Shown here piece by piece: positions 47,870-58,900 of a stretch of 64,000 nucleotides of DNA. Location of the stretch: the NCBI GenBank assembly GCA_964030785.1, contig OZ034968.1, positions 55,215,730 to 55,279,729 of the forward strand, given 5' to 3'. A program made the position numbers and the translations under genes. Position 1 is the stretch's first letter. Every line of letters begins with the position of its first letter. Source of the DNA: Siderastrea siderea (lineage: Eukaryota > Cnidaria > Anthozoa > Scleractinia > Rhizangiidae). The notes beneath the pieces are model-generated. The model did not search any database. It was not told where the DNA came from and saw only the letters and a program-made list of their open reading frames with translations.

Positions 47870-48456
47870 TGCTAACTACGAGCGGCAAGCGAAGATGAAA
47901 AAAAAAAACCAAACAAACTAAAACATAAGAAAGGCTTTTTTTAAACTGAACAATGTTCTACTTAAAACCTGGCCGTTTTTGCTGTCATGTGAGATTCAAG
48001 ACCTTGCTTCTTTAATTTGCGTGTGTCATAATGATCAGTCAAAAGCCTTTTTATGGTGATTATTGTTATTGTTTTTTTTTTTTCTATTTCTGATTGTTTG
48101 GACTCATTTTGACTTCTTGCAAATTAATTTTCATACTGGTGACGACTTTTCATGTTTTGTTGATTTGGTTGTCATAATTGCATGCACCACAGGCACAGAT
48201 ACGGATAGTTGTTTACATAAGTAACTCAGGCATGAAACATAATGTAAATTTTAATAAATTTCGATCTGTCATAGTCTATTGCAAATCCAAAACTGGTTGG
48301 CGTCATTCGGCATTTACTAGTCAACAACTGAACACCTTTTGTCCTTAAAAGTATAGTTTCTCAGTTATATTTTTGTGTTTCGTATTTTTTGCAGTTTTTC
48401 GATTTCTCGTGTTTTTTTTTGTTTAGTTTCAGTTTCTGACTGGGCATGAATTGAAT
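47870..48456. other. Non-coding AT-rich sequence
   Basis: No exon or repeat recognised apart from A/T runs. Confidence 0.4.
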
Positions 48457-48611
48457 AGCCCAATTTCGATATATTAAAATTCAGCCTTAAACAATGGGCA
48501 TCATTTCGAGGCTTGGGGGAATAAACCCATATAAATCCTTCTATCATTCCCCCAAGCCTCGTAGTGACGTCTATTGTTTTAAGATGAATTTTAATATATC
48601 GAAATTGGGCT
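48457..48611. repeat. Short foldback element
   Basis: AGCCCAATTTCGATATATTA and its complement bound a 155-bp palindrome, with CGAGGCTTGGGGGAAT pairing with ATTCCCCCAAGCCTCG near the centre. Probably a MITE; no clear target duplication. Confidence 0.65.
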
Positions 48612-48878
48612 AATCAATAAGGGCACAGAGAAACGATGTGACCTTTTTACTATCAAGAACTGGTGGGGAAAAATTAACTCATTTAAACTGCATACCGCAA
48701 AGTTATGAAGTAATAAACTTAGGACGAGTGAATTAGCACGACAAATTTTGCTTAGTTCCTTAATTCTTGGTTTGCACGTGACGTCACAGCATTTCCGGTT
48801 TTAAGAATCCGCCATGTTGGTGTACAGCAGCACGCGGAATTACATATGCCATAGCTAATCGCTTCGGTTGTTTTCGTG

Positions 48879-51800
48879 ATGGATTCAGGCGAAAAAGCCT
48901 CAGAAAAAGCTTCAGAAAAAACTTCAGTAAAAGAGGAAAACTTCCCAGTCATTTCGGACTATTGCAAGAGCTTAGAGGAGCATGTTAAAAGACGATATCT
49001 TCAGAAAATTTCTGCGATCGGAGTCGACCCTGCAGTCATCGGCGCCGGTGCGAATCTAGACACTGAATGTTTGCCTCCGATAGAATCAATGGATATCTTT
49101 AGCTACTTGGTGCTGGAAACAAGTTTTTATACCAAAGAACAATTCAAGAATTTTAAAAGCCTGGAGGCTCACAAATGGTTAACTTCTGGTTTTGTTATTA
49201 GTGTACAAGGATGTGTTATCGCTGAAAAGTTTGTTGTTTTGGGCAAAGTAAAACATTCTCAGAGAATGAATGATCCAGCGATCTCCACTTGGATAATTGC
49301 AAGTAAAGAAGGTACGGTTTTATCGGCCCATTGCATGGACTGTAAAGCAGGTCTTGGAGAATCTTGTTCACATGTCGCCAGTATCCTATTTTATATCGAA
49401 GCATGGGCGAGGATACACGAAAAACTGGCATGCACGCAGGTGAAATGCTCGTGGTTGTTACCAAAAGGAATGAATGATGTGCCTTACTCCCGAGTTCGTG
49501 ACATAAATTTTAAGTCCGTAAGCGCATTGAAGGCCAGATTGGATAACAAAATAGACTCCCTAACTGTCAATGAAAGCTCGATGCGATCAGTTTTTCAACC
49601 TGACTTAGGTTCAAGTGTCAGTGCACCCCATTCAAATGTTCAAGCCCCTACTGTCAGCGAAATTAGTGGCTTATATGAGAAACTGAATGACTGTAAAGTG
49701 AAGCCTGTGGCCTTGAGTTTAGTGTCACCATATAGCAAACAATTTATTTTGCCAAGTCGCAATATTCCGAGTATCCCCGAGCTGTTTGATCCTTCAAATT
49801 TGGATCTTTCTTATCCTGACCTCCTTAAGGAATGTTTTGAAGTTAAACTAACACTGTCAGACGATCAACGCTCTCAAATTGAAAAAGACACTAGAGACCA
49901 GGCTAACGGGGGTGCTTTCTTTCGTCACAGGGCAGGTCGAATTGGAGCATCAATGAGTGGTGCTGTGTGTCACAGCAATCCTGACCTCCCTTCTCAATCA
50001 TTAATTAAGCAAGTCTGCTACCCATCACTCTTTCAGGTGACCACAAAAGCAGTAATGCATGGACGCAAACATGAAGCTCTAGCCATTGCTGCGTATGAAC
50101 AGCACATGAAACAGCACCATGAAAACTTCAGAATTACTCAGTGTGGACTTTTTATAAACAAAGATTTACCTTTCTTACATGCTACTCCAGATTTTTTGAC
50201 ATCCTGTTCTTGTTGTGGGGATGGGTGTGGGGAGGTAAAATGCCCCATATCCATTGAGAACTGTGATTTTGTGCATTATTGCAAAAAGGATAGTTCTTGT
50301 CTTGAAATGAAAGAGGGAAAGCTTTGTCTTAAGCGGTCACACAATTATTTTTACCAGGTACAGCAACAACTGTCAACATGTCACAGAAATCACAATGACT
50401 TTGTTGTCTGTGCATTTGATGGCCAGGACAAGGCAGTTTTTGTATTTGAAAGAATTTATCCAGACCCTGATCACTGGGAGAAAGTTGTGCCAAAACTTAC
50501 AGATTTCTGGAAGAAATGCATTCTTCCAGAAATTATAGCACGGTGGTATACACGAAAATGCCACATACCAGAAATATTACCAGATGATGGAAGCATTTGC
50601 TATTGTAGAAAGAACGATAAGGAGAAGACTGTCATCTGCAGCAACAAAGATTGCCCATATCTGGCATTTCATCAATCCTGTCTAGCAATCACCGGGCCTC
50701 TGCCAAAGAACTGGTACTGTCCACACTGCCGCAAACTTCCACAATTCAAGAAGGGAAAGGGTCAGCGAGTAGAAAAGCAGGTGAAAGGAACAGTTAATGA
50801 AGTTGTCCAAAGAGCTATCACTTTAGACAAAGTTTGCACTTGTCAAGCGAGACCGCAGCCTTCAGATAGGCTGCTAGAGTGCCACAGTGTTAACTGCCAA
50901 AATGGCCAGTATTTTCATCCGAAGTGCTTGGGTTATAAACGTATGCCCAGTAATGGAAAAACCACATGGGTTTGCCATGGATGTAAGGCAAATAAAGTCC
51001 CTCTTTCTCCAGCTCAAGGAAACACCTCAGAAGCACCTACTACTTGTTCCTCTTTATCGGCTGATAACACTGACAATGGTAGTGGCACTGGAAATGTGAA
51101 TTTAGAATTAGACGATGACTGCACAATTACTGGAATATCAGAAGCACCTACTTCCTGTTCTTCATTATCAACTGATAACACTGACAATGATAGTAGCACT
51201 GGAAATGTAAATTTGGAATCAGACAAAGACTGCACAATCACTGAAATATCAGAAGCACCAACTACTCGTTCTTCATTATCGGCTGATAACACTGACAGTG
51301 GAAGTAGCTCTGGAAATGTAAATTTAGAATTAGACAAAGACTGCACAATCACTGGAATATTTGAAAGTAATTCTGAAAGAATGAAGCCCTTAAAAAAACT
51401 CGATGCCAGTGACTGTGCAAATATTTTGACCAAGGACTACTGGCTCGACTGTGACATAATTCAAAATGCACATGTTTGTCTTCAAAAGGTAAATCCCTTA
51501 ATTGAAGGATTCCAACGCCCAACCCTGGGACCAGTGCGGAATTTTAACATTGCATCAAGTGAATTTGTCCAAATACTGCATACGGGTAATGCTCACTGGG
51601 TGTGTGTGAGTTCAGTGGGCTGCTTACCAGGATCGGTTAATTTGTATGACAGTATGTTTCATGACGTCATTGAACTTGAAGTGGAGGAACAAGTCCAGGA
51701 TTTGTTGGCAGAGAGCTTTATTGGCATAAATACTGTACCAGTACAGCAACAGTTAAATGGCAGTGATTGTGGTGTCTTTGCCATTGCTTTTGCCACATGC

Positions 51801-51911
51801 ATAGTCTATGGTATCAAACCTGAAGACGTCACTTTTGACATACCCAAAATGAGACCACATCTAGTGGAATGCCTGAGGAGTAATTTGATTGTACCATTTC
51901 CAGTTATTTAA
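48879..51911 (+). CDS. SWIM-YqaJ-PHD-PHD-Ulp1 multidomain transposon protein
   Basis: 1010 residues from the ATG at 48879 (MDSGEKASEK). Domains in order: a SWIM zinc finger (about 140-170, SAHCMDCKAG then CSHVASILF); a YqaJ-type exonuclease (about 345-560) with GASMSGAVC, MHGRKHE, HATPDFL, GEVKCP and FYQVQQQL; a PHD finger (about 573-619); a second, diverged PHD-like finger (about 652-703); and three 37-residue Ser/Thr/Asp-rich repeats. The C-terminal Ulp1/C48 protease-like domain has NAHWVCV and QQLNGSDCGVF. The nuclease may process transposon ends, the PHD fingers may bind chromatin, and the Ulp1 part may act on SUMO; all are by family. Confidence 0.85.
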   Translation: MDSGEKASEKASEKTSVKEENFPVISDYCKSLEEHVKRRYLQKISAIGVDPAVIGAGANLDTECLPPIESMDIFSYLVLETSFYTKEQFKNFKSLEAHKWLTSGFVISVQGCVIAEKFVVLGKVKHSQRMNDPAISTWIIASKEGTVLSAHCMDCKAGLGESCSHVASILFYIEAWARIHEKLACTQVKCSWLLPKGMNDVPYSRVRDINFKSVSALKARLDNKIDSLTVNESSMRSVFQPDLGSSVSAPHSNVQAPTVSEISGLYEKLNDCKVKPVALSLVSPYSKQFILPSRNIPSIPELFDPSNLDLSYPDLLKECFEVKLTLSDDQRSQIEKDTRDQANGGAFFRHRAGRIGASMSGAVCHSNPDLPSQSLIKQVCYPSLFQVTTKAVMHGRKHEALAIAAYEQHMKQHHENFRITQCGLFINKDLPFLHATPDFLTSCSCCGDGCGEVKCPISIENCDFVHYCKKDSSCLEMKEGKLCLKRSHNYFYQVQQQLSTCHRNHNDFVVCAFDGQDKAVFVFERIYPDPDHWEKVVPKLTDFWKKCILPEIIARWYTRKCHIPEILPDDGSICYCRKNDKEKTVICSNKDCPYLAFHQSCLAITGPLPKNWYCPHCRKLPQFKKGKGQRVEKQVKGTVNEVVQRAITLDKVCTCQARPQPSDRLLECHSVNCQNGQYFHPKCLGYKRMPSNGKTTWVCHGCKANKVPLSPAQGNTSEAPTTCSSLSADNTDNGSGTGNVNLELDDDCTITGISEAPTSCSSLSTDNTDNDSSTGNVNLESDKDCTITEISEAPTTRSSLSADNTDSGSSSGNVNLELDKDCTITGIFESNSERMKPLKKLDASDCANILTKDYWLDCDIIQNAHVCLQKVNPLIEGFQRPTLGPVRNFNIASSEFVQILHTGNAHWVCVSSVGCLPGSVNLYDSMFHDVIELEVEEQVQDLLAESFIGINTVPVQQQLNGSDCGVFAIAFATCIVYGIKPEDVTFDIPKMRPHLVECLRSNLIVPFPVI
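51027..51360. repeat. 111-bp coding tandem repeat, three copies
   Basis: Encodes three 37-residue units beginning SEAPT and ending DCTIT(G/E)I, in the linker before the Ulp1 domain. Confidence 0.85.
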
Positions 51912-51925
51912 AAGTACAGGGAATT

Positions 51926-52195
51926 CCAGGGGGAGCTCCCATATAAAAGGGGTGGAGATGCTTGTCGTCTCACTCAGCGGTGTAATTTCTTATTTTTGGT
52001 CTCAGGGTGTTCCGGGCAAAATGACAAATATTTTTAGCTGTAAATAATAAATATTCCTTTTTGTAGTTTTTTATTATCTTTTGGGGGTCAATCTGGGCTT
52101 AAGCCATGTCCCGATAAATCTCCTAATAATGAATCTTTTCAAAATTTCTGGCAAGCATCCTCGCCCCTTTTATATTGGAGTTTCCTTGCCCCTGG
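51926..52195. mobile_element. MITE with CCAGGGG ends inside the transposon
   Basis: Starts CCAGGGGGAGCTCCCATATA then AAAGGGG. Ends with CGCCCCTTTTATATTGGAGT, TTCCTTGCCCCTGG. Imperfect inverted repeat and no ORF. Its motifs (GATGCTTGTCGTCTC) resemble the MITE at 9453. It lies just 3' of the YqaJ gene. Confidence 0.65.
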
Positions 52196-52900
52196 AAGGG
52201 CATTGTGATTAATTCTTGCTGTATTTTTCTAGTTTATTGTTTTATGAAAAACTAAACAAAAAGCTAAATTTGAAGCCAGCTTTACGGAATATTTGCAACA
52301 TGTTATGTGATGAGTCATCTATACGAGAAATTTTCTTATGTCGACAACTTTTGTCACATAAAAGCTAGCATGCCAGCTTGTCAACAAATATATTTGTCAC
52401 ATAAAAATTGACCAATTTTTCTCTCTTTTTTCTCATCTTTACAAGCACTGATAAAAGTTGTCACATAAAAATTTACCTTTGAAATTATAAAACCAGCTAA
52501 GATTGCATTTTCGTTGCTGTCAATCATGTTTCCCAAGAGGTTCGCTAAGATGATTTTTGGCAACAAAAAGCAGAAACCCTCGGTCAGGATTGAATTTCAG
52601 GGTTCTCATATCACTGAAAACCGCAAATTATAAATATTACTAAATATCTTTAATCGAGTGAAAATTGAAATTATTGTCAGTCTGTCCATAATGTATAATG
52701 TACAATAGAAAACAGTATGGGAAAAAAATACAGTATGCCATCACTTACAGTGTACTCCTTCAAATACATCACTTCGCTTACAGCAGCCGTACAAATAAAT
52801 TACATTTAAAGGTTTAAGGACTAACTAAAGATAGTTACCTTAAATTGCTGGTTAAAAAACTAGCATTTAAATTTTTTGACAGCCACTACAGAGACCACAG

Positions 52901-53292
52901 GCAGACCACCCTATGTGTTTGTTGTTAATTATTATTGTTGACATCAGACGGACAAAAGAAATTTTGAAATCTATAAGGGTTACTGAAATAAAGCTCTGGA
53001 AATTACATATCTAAACTACATTTCGCTCTAAATATCTCAATTAAGTTTAATGAAATGTTTATCGACTCGTGTTGTATTTGTTTGCCTGCGAGGGCCGTTT
53101 TAAGCGCCTTTTTAAAGGCATGAGTCGATTAACCTTTCATAATTAAACTTTATTGAGATATTTCGAGCGAAATGTAGTTTAGATATGTAATTTCCAGAGC
53201 TTTATTTCAGTAACCCTTATAGATTTCAAAATTTCTTTTGTGCGTCTGATGTCAACAATAACAATTAACAACAAACACATAGGGTGGTCTGC
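52901..53292. mobile_element. Foldback element between the two transposon genes
   Basis: GCAGACCACCCTATGTGTTT and its complement delimit a roughly 392-bp palindrome. The arms match for about 190 bases, including CTCTGGAAATTACATATC and its complement. It lies in the convergent intergenic region and was probably inserted later. Confidence 0.75.
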
Positions 53293-53719
53293 ATGTGCAG
53301 AGACAATTCCCATGACAGGGACCATTTCAGCTAAACCGAAAAAGTCTTGGCTAAGGTTTTTGAGTGCATGCAAACTTCTTCCTGGGATTTACTTCCTTGT
53401 TGGCAATCAAGTAGTTGATGAAGAGTAACAAAAATGGTTTATGGATAGGTGGTATACAACAAGGCTTAATTTAAATGGGGAAGGCCATTCCCTAAGGTCC
53501 AACCCCTTACCCTTTCTTTCCATTGAAAAATGGTACCCCTTGCACAAATAAAGGCCCTTTGAAATACAAAACGACAGATGGACTGAAAGTGTTCATTGCA
53601 TTTTACTACACAACTGTACCTAAGCCCTTTAAGTACTGGTGCTGTCGTTGATGACCAGAGTGAAAGTAGTCACTAAAATCAGGAAGCCACACATTCCAAA
53701 CACAGACGCTCAGGAATGT

Positions 53720-55252
53720 CTACTCAAATGGAACAATGGGTGGGCAGAGATTAACAAGCGCAGAGCAGACTCTAATAATGCGGTCGATCATGGGGACCTT
53801 TGAATTTGTAGCGGGGTTTGATTCAAGAAAATCAATTGGCAGCGACCCTCCTAGAATGGTGTATTTTCTTCGCAGCAAACCGATCACCCTTTCCACATGG
53901 ATTCTAACGTTGGCTATGCCTCTTGTTTTTTCCACATCAGTTGGTTCAAGTTGTTTCTTGCCCTTTGTAAACGCTGGGATGACGAGCTGAGCTTGTTTGA
54001 ACAGCACACTGTCATGGATGGTAAAGCCACGGTCGGCCATCACCATATCACCAGGAAGTAATTTTTCTAAGAATCCACAATTTTCAGTCAAAAACTTGTC
54101 GGATGTGCGTCCACCCCATGCTTCAGAAGTAAAAGAAATTGTTCCCTGTGGAGTTATTCCAATAAGCACTTTAATTGTGTTATGATGTTTATATGAGCTA
54201 AATGTTTGAGCTCGTGCAAGTAAGTTGCTAGGGCGGTCAATGAAGACTTCGAAGCAGTCTATAATTACGGTTACTTTTTTTCCAAATGAATACTGGAAAC
54301 AGAGAGGCATTGTTGACCACAAGGCTTCTCGTTCTGGCCAGGAAATCAGAGGTGAAAGTCTCACATCCATTGCCATCATCCACACAGAAAATGTTCTTGA
54401 AACTGTTGAAACAGAAATGTTTTTAAAACGGTACGCAAGATCTTTAAAAGGCATATTTAGTCGTAGTTTCATGAGCACCATTATAAACTCTTGAAATTTT
54501 GTAAGGCAGGCAGAACGTCTTGCTACATATGGAGAGATAAAGTTGAAAACAGTCATAAGAATGTCAAATGATGGTAGACCTGTATAAAAACGAACTCGCT
54601 CATCATCATTTTGAAACTCCGCTTCCTCAAAAGTTTGAGTAAACTCGTGGCTGCAGGTAAACAAGTAGTCAAATTCGTCGGTCTGGCAACTTTGTTCCAC
54701 AAATTGCTTTTGGTGACTACTTTCACACTGGTCATCAACAACAGCACCAGGTGCATCCGTTGTGCTTTCTTGCATCTCGTGCTCAAGCGTATTTTGTTCT
54801 AAAACATCGCCAAAGAAGTTTATTTCATGCACTGGCTGCCCGGGTTCATTGATACACTTTCTCTTTTCCTCTGCTTCCTTAAACTGCTGTTCGATTTGCC
54901 TCTTTCGCCTTGCTTTCGCTCTTCCAGCTCTTTCTTCTTTCGCTTTGACATTCACCGATGGAGATTTCGAGTGCCCGAGATTGAGTGTTGGAACCCAATC
55001 GATATTGTAAACGTTCCACGATTTCGCTGGGCAGCCAGATACAAAGTGCCGACTGCATACTCTGTCACTATTTAGGATTTTATCGGTAAGATCATCCCGA
55101 CTTATGGCTGAAATCCACCGTTCCCTTCTGTCGCGCGTTCGCTCTTCGATCTCTTCGCCTTGATTAAAAATAATCGCAGGGACTCGAAAGAACTTTTCGT
55201 CTTTATCTCGCTTGCTTCTGTTGTGGCAGCCAACAATCAAACATAGAACCAT
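53720..55252 (-). CDS. THAP-domain DDE transposase (ISL2EU type)
   Basis: 510 residues, ATG at 55252. The N-terminal THAP C2CH finger has [10 protein letters not shown], then [10 protein letters not shown], and a PTL-type motif. A coiled-coil-like basic stretch follows (about 100-130). The catalytic DDE_Tnp_4 domain shows [10 protein letters not shown] (first Asp), VMADRGFTI (second Asp) and [11 protein letters not shown] (Glu). A helix-turn-helix-like region ([19 protein letters not shown]) precedes it. The THAP domain should bind the element ends and the DDE core cut and join DNA. No stop or missing catalytic residue is seen. Confidence 0.88.
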   Translation of the reverse strand: MVLCLIVGCHNRSKRDKDEKFFRVPAIIFNQGEEIEERTRDRRERWISAISRDDLTDKILNSDRVCSRHFVSGCPAKSWNVYNIDWVPTLNLGHSKSPSVNVKAKEERAGRAKARRKRQIEQQFKEAEEKRKCINEPGQPVHEINFFGDVLEQNTLEHEMQESTTDAPGAVVDDQCESSHQKQFVEQSCQTDEFDYLFTCSHEFTQTFEEAEFQNDDERVRFYTGLPSFDILMTVFNFISPYVARRSACLTKFQEFIMVLMKLRLNMPFKDLAYRFKNISVSTVSRTFSVWMMAMDVRLSPLISWPEREALWSTMPLCFQYSFGKKVTVIIDCFEVFIDRPSNLLARAQTFSSYKHHNTIKVLIGITPQGTISFTSEAWGGRTSDKFLTENCGFLEKLLPGDMVMADRGFTIHDSVLFKQAQLVIPAFTKGKKQLEPTDVEKTRGIANVRIHVERVIGLLRRKYTILGGSLPIDFLESNPATNSKVPMIDRIIRVCSALVNLCPPIVPFE

Positions 55253-55400
55253 CTCAATTTTGATCCTGAATGCGTTTTTTCCCCTCTTTTAGTACAAAAC
55301 TATCAGTCGGCCTGAGAGTTTGCTTACGCAAGTTGTACACCAACATGGCGGATAGCAACCGTTGTCAAGCAAATGGTCACGTGACTGCAAACCAAGAATT

Positions 55401-55816
55401 TTTATGTCACTTCCTCATCTCAGAGGTTGTTTTAAAACAGTGCTTGTTCGCACCTGGCACAGTACAGTGGGCAAACAAAATAGAACAGTTTTCGCTTATT
55501 TACATAATGTGGGCTCCCAGATTCATAATAGTTAGGCAAACGCCTGATTTAGCTTTATTGTATAAGCAACTGACGATAAAGCATACCGAAAAAATTAATA
55601 TACGAGTTTGTACATGGTTGAAGATTTTCAGCGGGGGTAAAGGATTACAACTGATGTGAATTTTAGTGGCCTAAAGCCCTTTGCGAATGTAATGAGAAGT
55701 TTAAAGTGTTAACCGTTTGTTTTGAAAAAATACAATAAAAGGCTGATATGCAATTCAATCATTAGTAACAGCTGGCAGGGTGGAAATGCAATTCAGCACT
55801 TTCGATATTCTTTTAT
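55401..55816. other. Non-coding flank between transposon and gene B
   Basis: No supported exon. It leads to the TATA box of gene B. Confidence 0.4.
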
Positions 55817-55824
55817 TATAAAAG
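55817..55824 (+). promoter_or_regulatory. TATA box of Ig-like gene B
   Basis: TATAAAAG, about 100 nt before the ATG, the same spacing as gene A. A TTTCTTCGTGCT block at about 55879 recurs upstream of the exon at 62773. Confidence 0.55.
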
Positions 55825-55924
55825 GGAAATCTCGGGGAAAATCTCGACGTGAAGACAAGCACGTTCAGTTTAGCTGATGTTTCTTCGTGCTGTCAGTGTT
55901 TGCTCTCACAAATCTAATCGGAAT

Positions 55925-55976
55925 ATGTCGAAAAGCTGGAGCTTTTACGGGTTATTATTCGTCATTGTCTTGACTG
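55925..55976 (+). CDS. Gene B exon 1: signal peptide
   Basis: Encodes MSKSWSFYGLLFVIVLT plus one base, donor GTAGGT. A compact hydrophobic secretory signal. Confidence 0.75.
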
Positions 55977-58900
55977 GTAGGTGTTTTTAATCTTGATTAT
56001 TTTTGAAATGTAATTTTTAAGGTGTATGTTTAAAAGTCGCCACGTCACTTAATTTAACGCACCACGGCTTTGCAGAATTGGGTGATTTGGATTCAATTAT
56101 TTGTAGCTTCGTAGGGGCATGAGCCTGGTTGAAGTCAGAGAATTTCTGTCGTTCTCGTTAAAACGACTGAAACTGTAAATTGAAAACGCATTGTTTTCAA
56201 TAGAGTGAAGTCGTATAACTTGTTTCTTACATGCTTATGAGAATCACTAAATGTTTATGAGAAGAACAATTAATAGACTGGGCACGCACAACTGAAACCA
56301 TTACTTCAAATTCCTGATTGTGAAAATTTGAAAATGCTGTTTGCATACCAGCGTGAGAAAGTACCGGCACGAGTGTTTCTTTGCCACAGGCGTCAGAAAG
56401 TCAGTCTTTTACTTTCAGGCAGGGCTGCATGTGGGTTACATGAGAGAAGCCTTGAACTGAAATTTTGTTCACTATTACATGTTCAAAAAGTCGTGTGATA
56501 CAGGTACATGGCAGGCGAGCTGCCTTGTGGAGTTTGAAGCATCCTTTTAGAAATGACAACTTGAAACCTGGTGTACCAAGTAATTTTTTTTTATAGTGAT
56601 ACTCCGTATCTTTTTTAAAATGCTTATTTTCTTTGATGTATGCTGAACGCAGGTACGCACTGAAGAAACACATTTCACATCAAGAATCGCTCGTGCGTAC
56701 CCAAACCAGTCATTAGAATATTATGCGCCCATTAGCATGTAAGAAACGGGTTATACAGGCCCTTTATAGAACATGTACTGAAGTTTCTTAAAACTTTAGA
56801 GAAAAGAGCCTCTTTTAGATACAGCAGGGCAAACATTTTGAATACCCATTCTCTCCCACTCAGGTCCTTTCAAATAGTTTTTCTGAATTTAAAAAAATAA
56901 AGAGATGTCGCTCATCACAAGTACAAGGCCTAGTGACTCTTTTAATTATGATATGCTTGACCTTATTTTAGGGACTTATTGTATTCATTGTTGTGTTTTT
57001 GTGGCTAATTTAACTGTCGGAATAGTTTTATGTGTGTTTTCTTTTAGTTACAAAAATATTATAAATTTCAATCAGGTAGTTATTTTAGCCTACTGAGTAA
57101 ACTGAATTGTAACCTTGTACCTTTGTACCCCAGTTGCTGTGAACAGCAGGTCATCCTTTGGCTCAATGAGGAGAGTCAGCATTTACTTTGTTCTTAGCTT
57201 CTTAGATGAACATAGCGAACAGAGTCGGCATTTCTTTTGTTCTCAGATTGTTCAAGGGAGTAATTTACCTCCTGTGAATTCTCAATGCCACGTTAAATTA
57301 AACTTTTACGCAAAACGAAATTGAAAAAAAGCAAAGAAACGTTATCAAGTATATATAAGCATTTTACTTAACGTTATGAAGTATATAAGCATTTACTTAG
57401 CCGGTGAAATCTTTAGTTAAAAAAAAAATTATTTTGACACAAGTCCTGGTTGATTTTCTCAATTTTTTGTTTTTTTGTAACTAACTTAGTCTCCGAAAGT
57501 TCTGTGAAGTCCTCATTTCTCCGTTTGTAAGCTCAATAGAAATAAATCTAACGTCACATTAAAAAATATAGGATATTATATGGCGGCTAGACTTAGACTA
57601 TATGGCTGCTTGAAGATGACTTTTATTTTCCCTTAGTATTAGGCGACGTTCTTTCTTTTTTGACAAAATCAAATAAAAAAGGAATAGCGAAAAACGTTCC
57701 GTAGCAGATCTGGATAGAAAGTTCCTAATTTTTCCAATTTGGTGAATAGAACGTGAGGCGGAGCGACTAATATTGTTCATGTGAGATTTTAAAGTAAGAT
57801 GGCGGTCAAGTGTGACCCCAAGGTCTTTAAGCAAAAGCGATCTTTAAGCAAAAGCGATCTGGACAACTCACGAACAAACTTGTTGTCCATTTCTCCAGCC
57901 GGTCGAGGATCACTTTCCTTAGTATATACTACCCGAAAGAGTATTCGCTCGCTCTGATTGGCTTATCAAACTCGAAATTTGCTGTTGTCCTCCGAACGAA
58001 GCAGTGGTCGCCTCGTGTGAATTTTTTTTCCATTTATCAGAAAGCGATAACGCTCGTGGCTATTCACTTTGTGCTATATACCTACTCAACCCGTGACAAT
58101 CTCGTTCTCAGAGTCCGCGTTGCCATTGTCTAGCGGGGCAAGGGCAACGCGGGCGATGGTAATAAACAACCTTTTTGTCGTATCTCCTCTACAACCAGGC
58201 GTTGAAGCATACAGCTGGAGAGACACATGTCCTGGAGAAGAAACAGAACTGTTCTGCCCTCTGCCTGACTGGGCCATCCAAAATGACGAGTGCAAGGAGC
58301 TTCGCTTGTTTGTGTCCGACCCAAACAACGCGAATGTGAAACAGCGTATCGTATATTGCGGAGAAAACCTAGTTAACTGCATTAGGGAACCCTTGGAAGG
58401 AGGCATTGCACAACGGATCAAGATCAGAAATCCTAGGCCTGTCCGAGGGAAAGTGTTTTTGATACAGTTGCCCAGAAATGATCTACTGACCTGTACCTGC
58501 GAAGTGCAACTCAAAGGAAGCAAACCAGCTCCACTGGTACATTCTGTCAACGTCTCCTCTTCCGTTTATTGTAAGTACACATAGACGAATTGTCTATTTC
58601 AGTGTCTGTTGTTATTATAGCAATCAGAGAGATCCTGAAATGAATGAATTCCTTTTGAATGTGTGTACGGTCGAACCTCCGCTTGCGGACACCTCCCATA
58701 TATAAGCCGACAGTTCCCGTAAGCGGACACCAAACTGCGGTCTCAGTGATTTCTCCACTTAAACTCTATATTTTTAAACTTCTGTAAGCGGGTACCTCTC
58801 GCAAGCGGACTCATTTTTGAAGCCCCAGGAGCTGAAATAGCCTCCCTTAACAGGACTTACTTCCTAAAACTCGAGCTCACACGACAGAGTTCCGCTCAAT

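Larger units (their letters stand above)
48762..55400. mobile_element. ISL2EU/IS4EU-type DNA transposon with two convergent genes
   Basis: The left end has AATTCTTGGTTTGCACGTGAC; the right end has GTCACGTGACTGCAAACCAA then GAATT. A shared CCGCCATGTTGGTGTAC block lies further inside (inverted at about 55334). Between them are an open 1010-residue YqaJ-nuclease protein (plus) and an open 510-residue THAP-DDE transposase (minus). The pairing of a DDE transposase with a YqaJ-like nuclease is characteristic of ISL2EU elements. Both ORFs are intact, so the copy may be recent. Exact termini and target duplication are uncertain. Confidence 0.8.
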
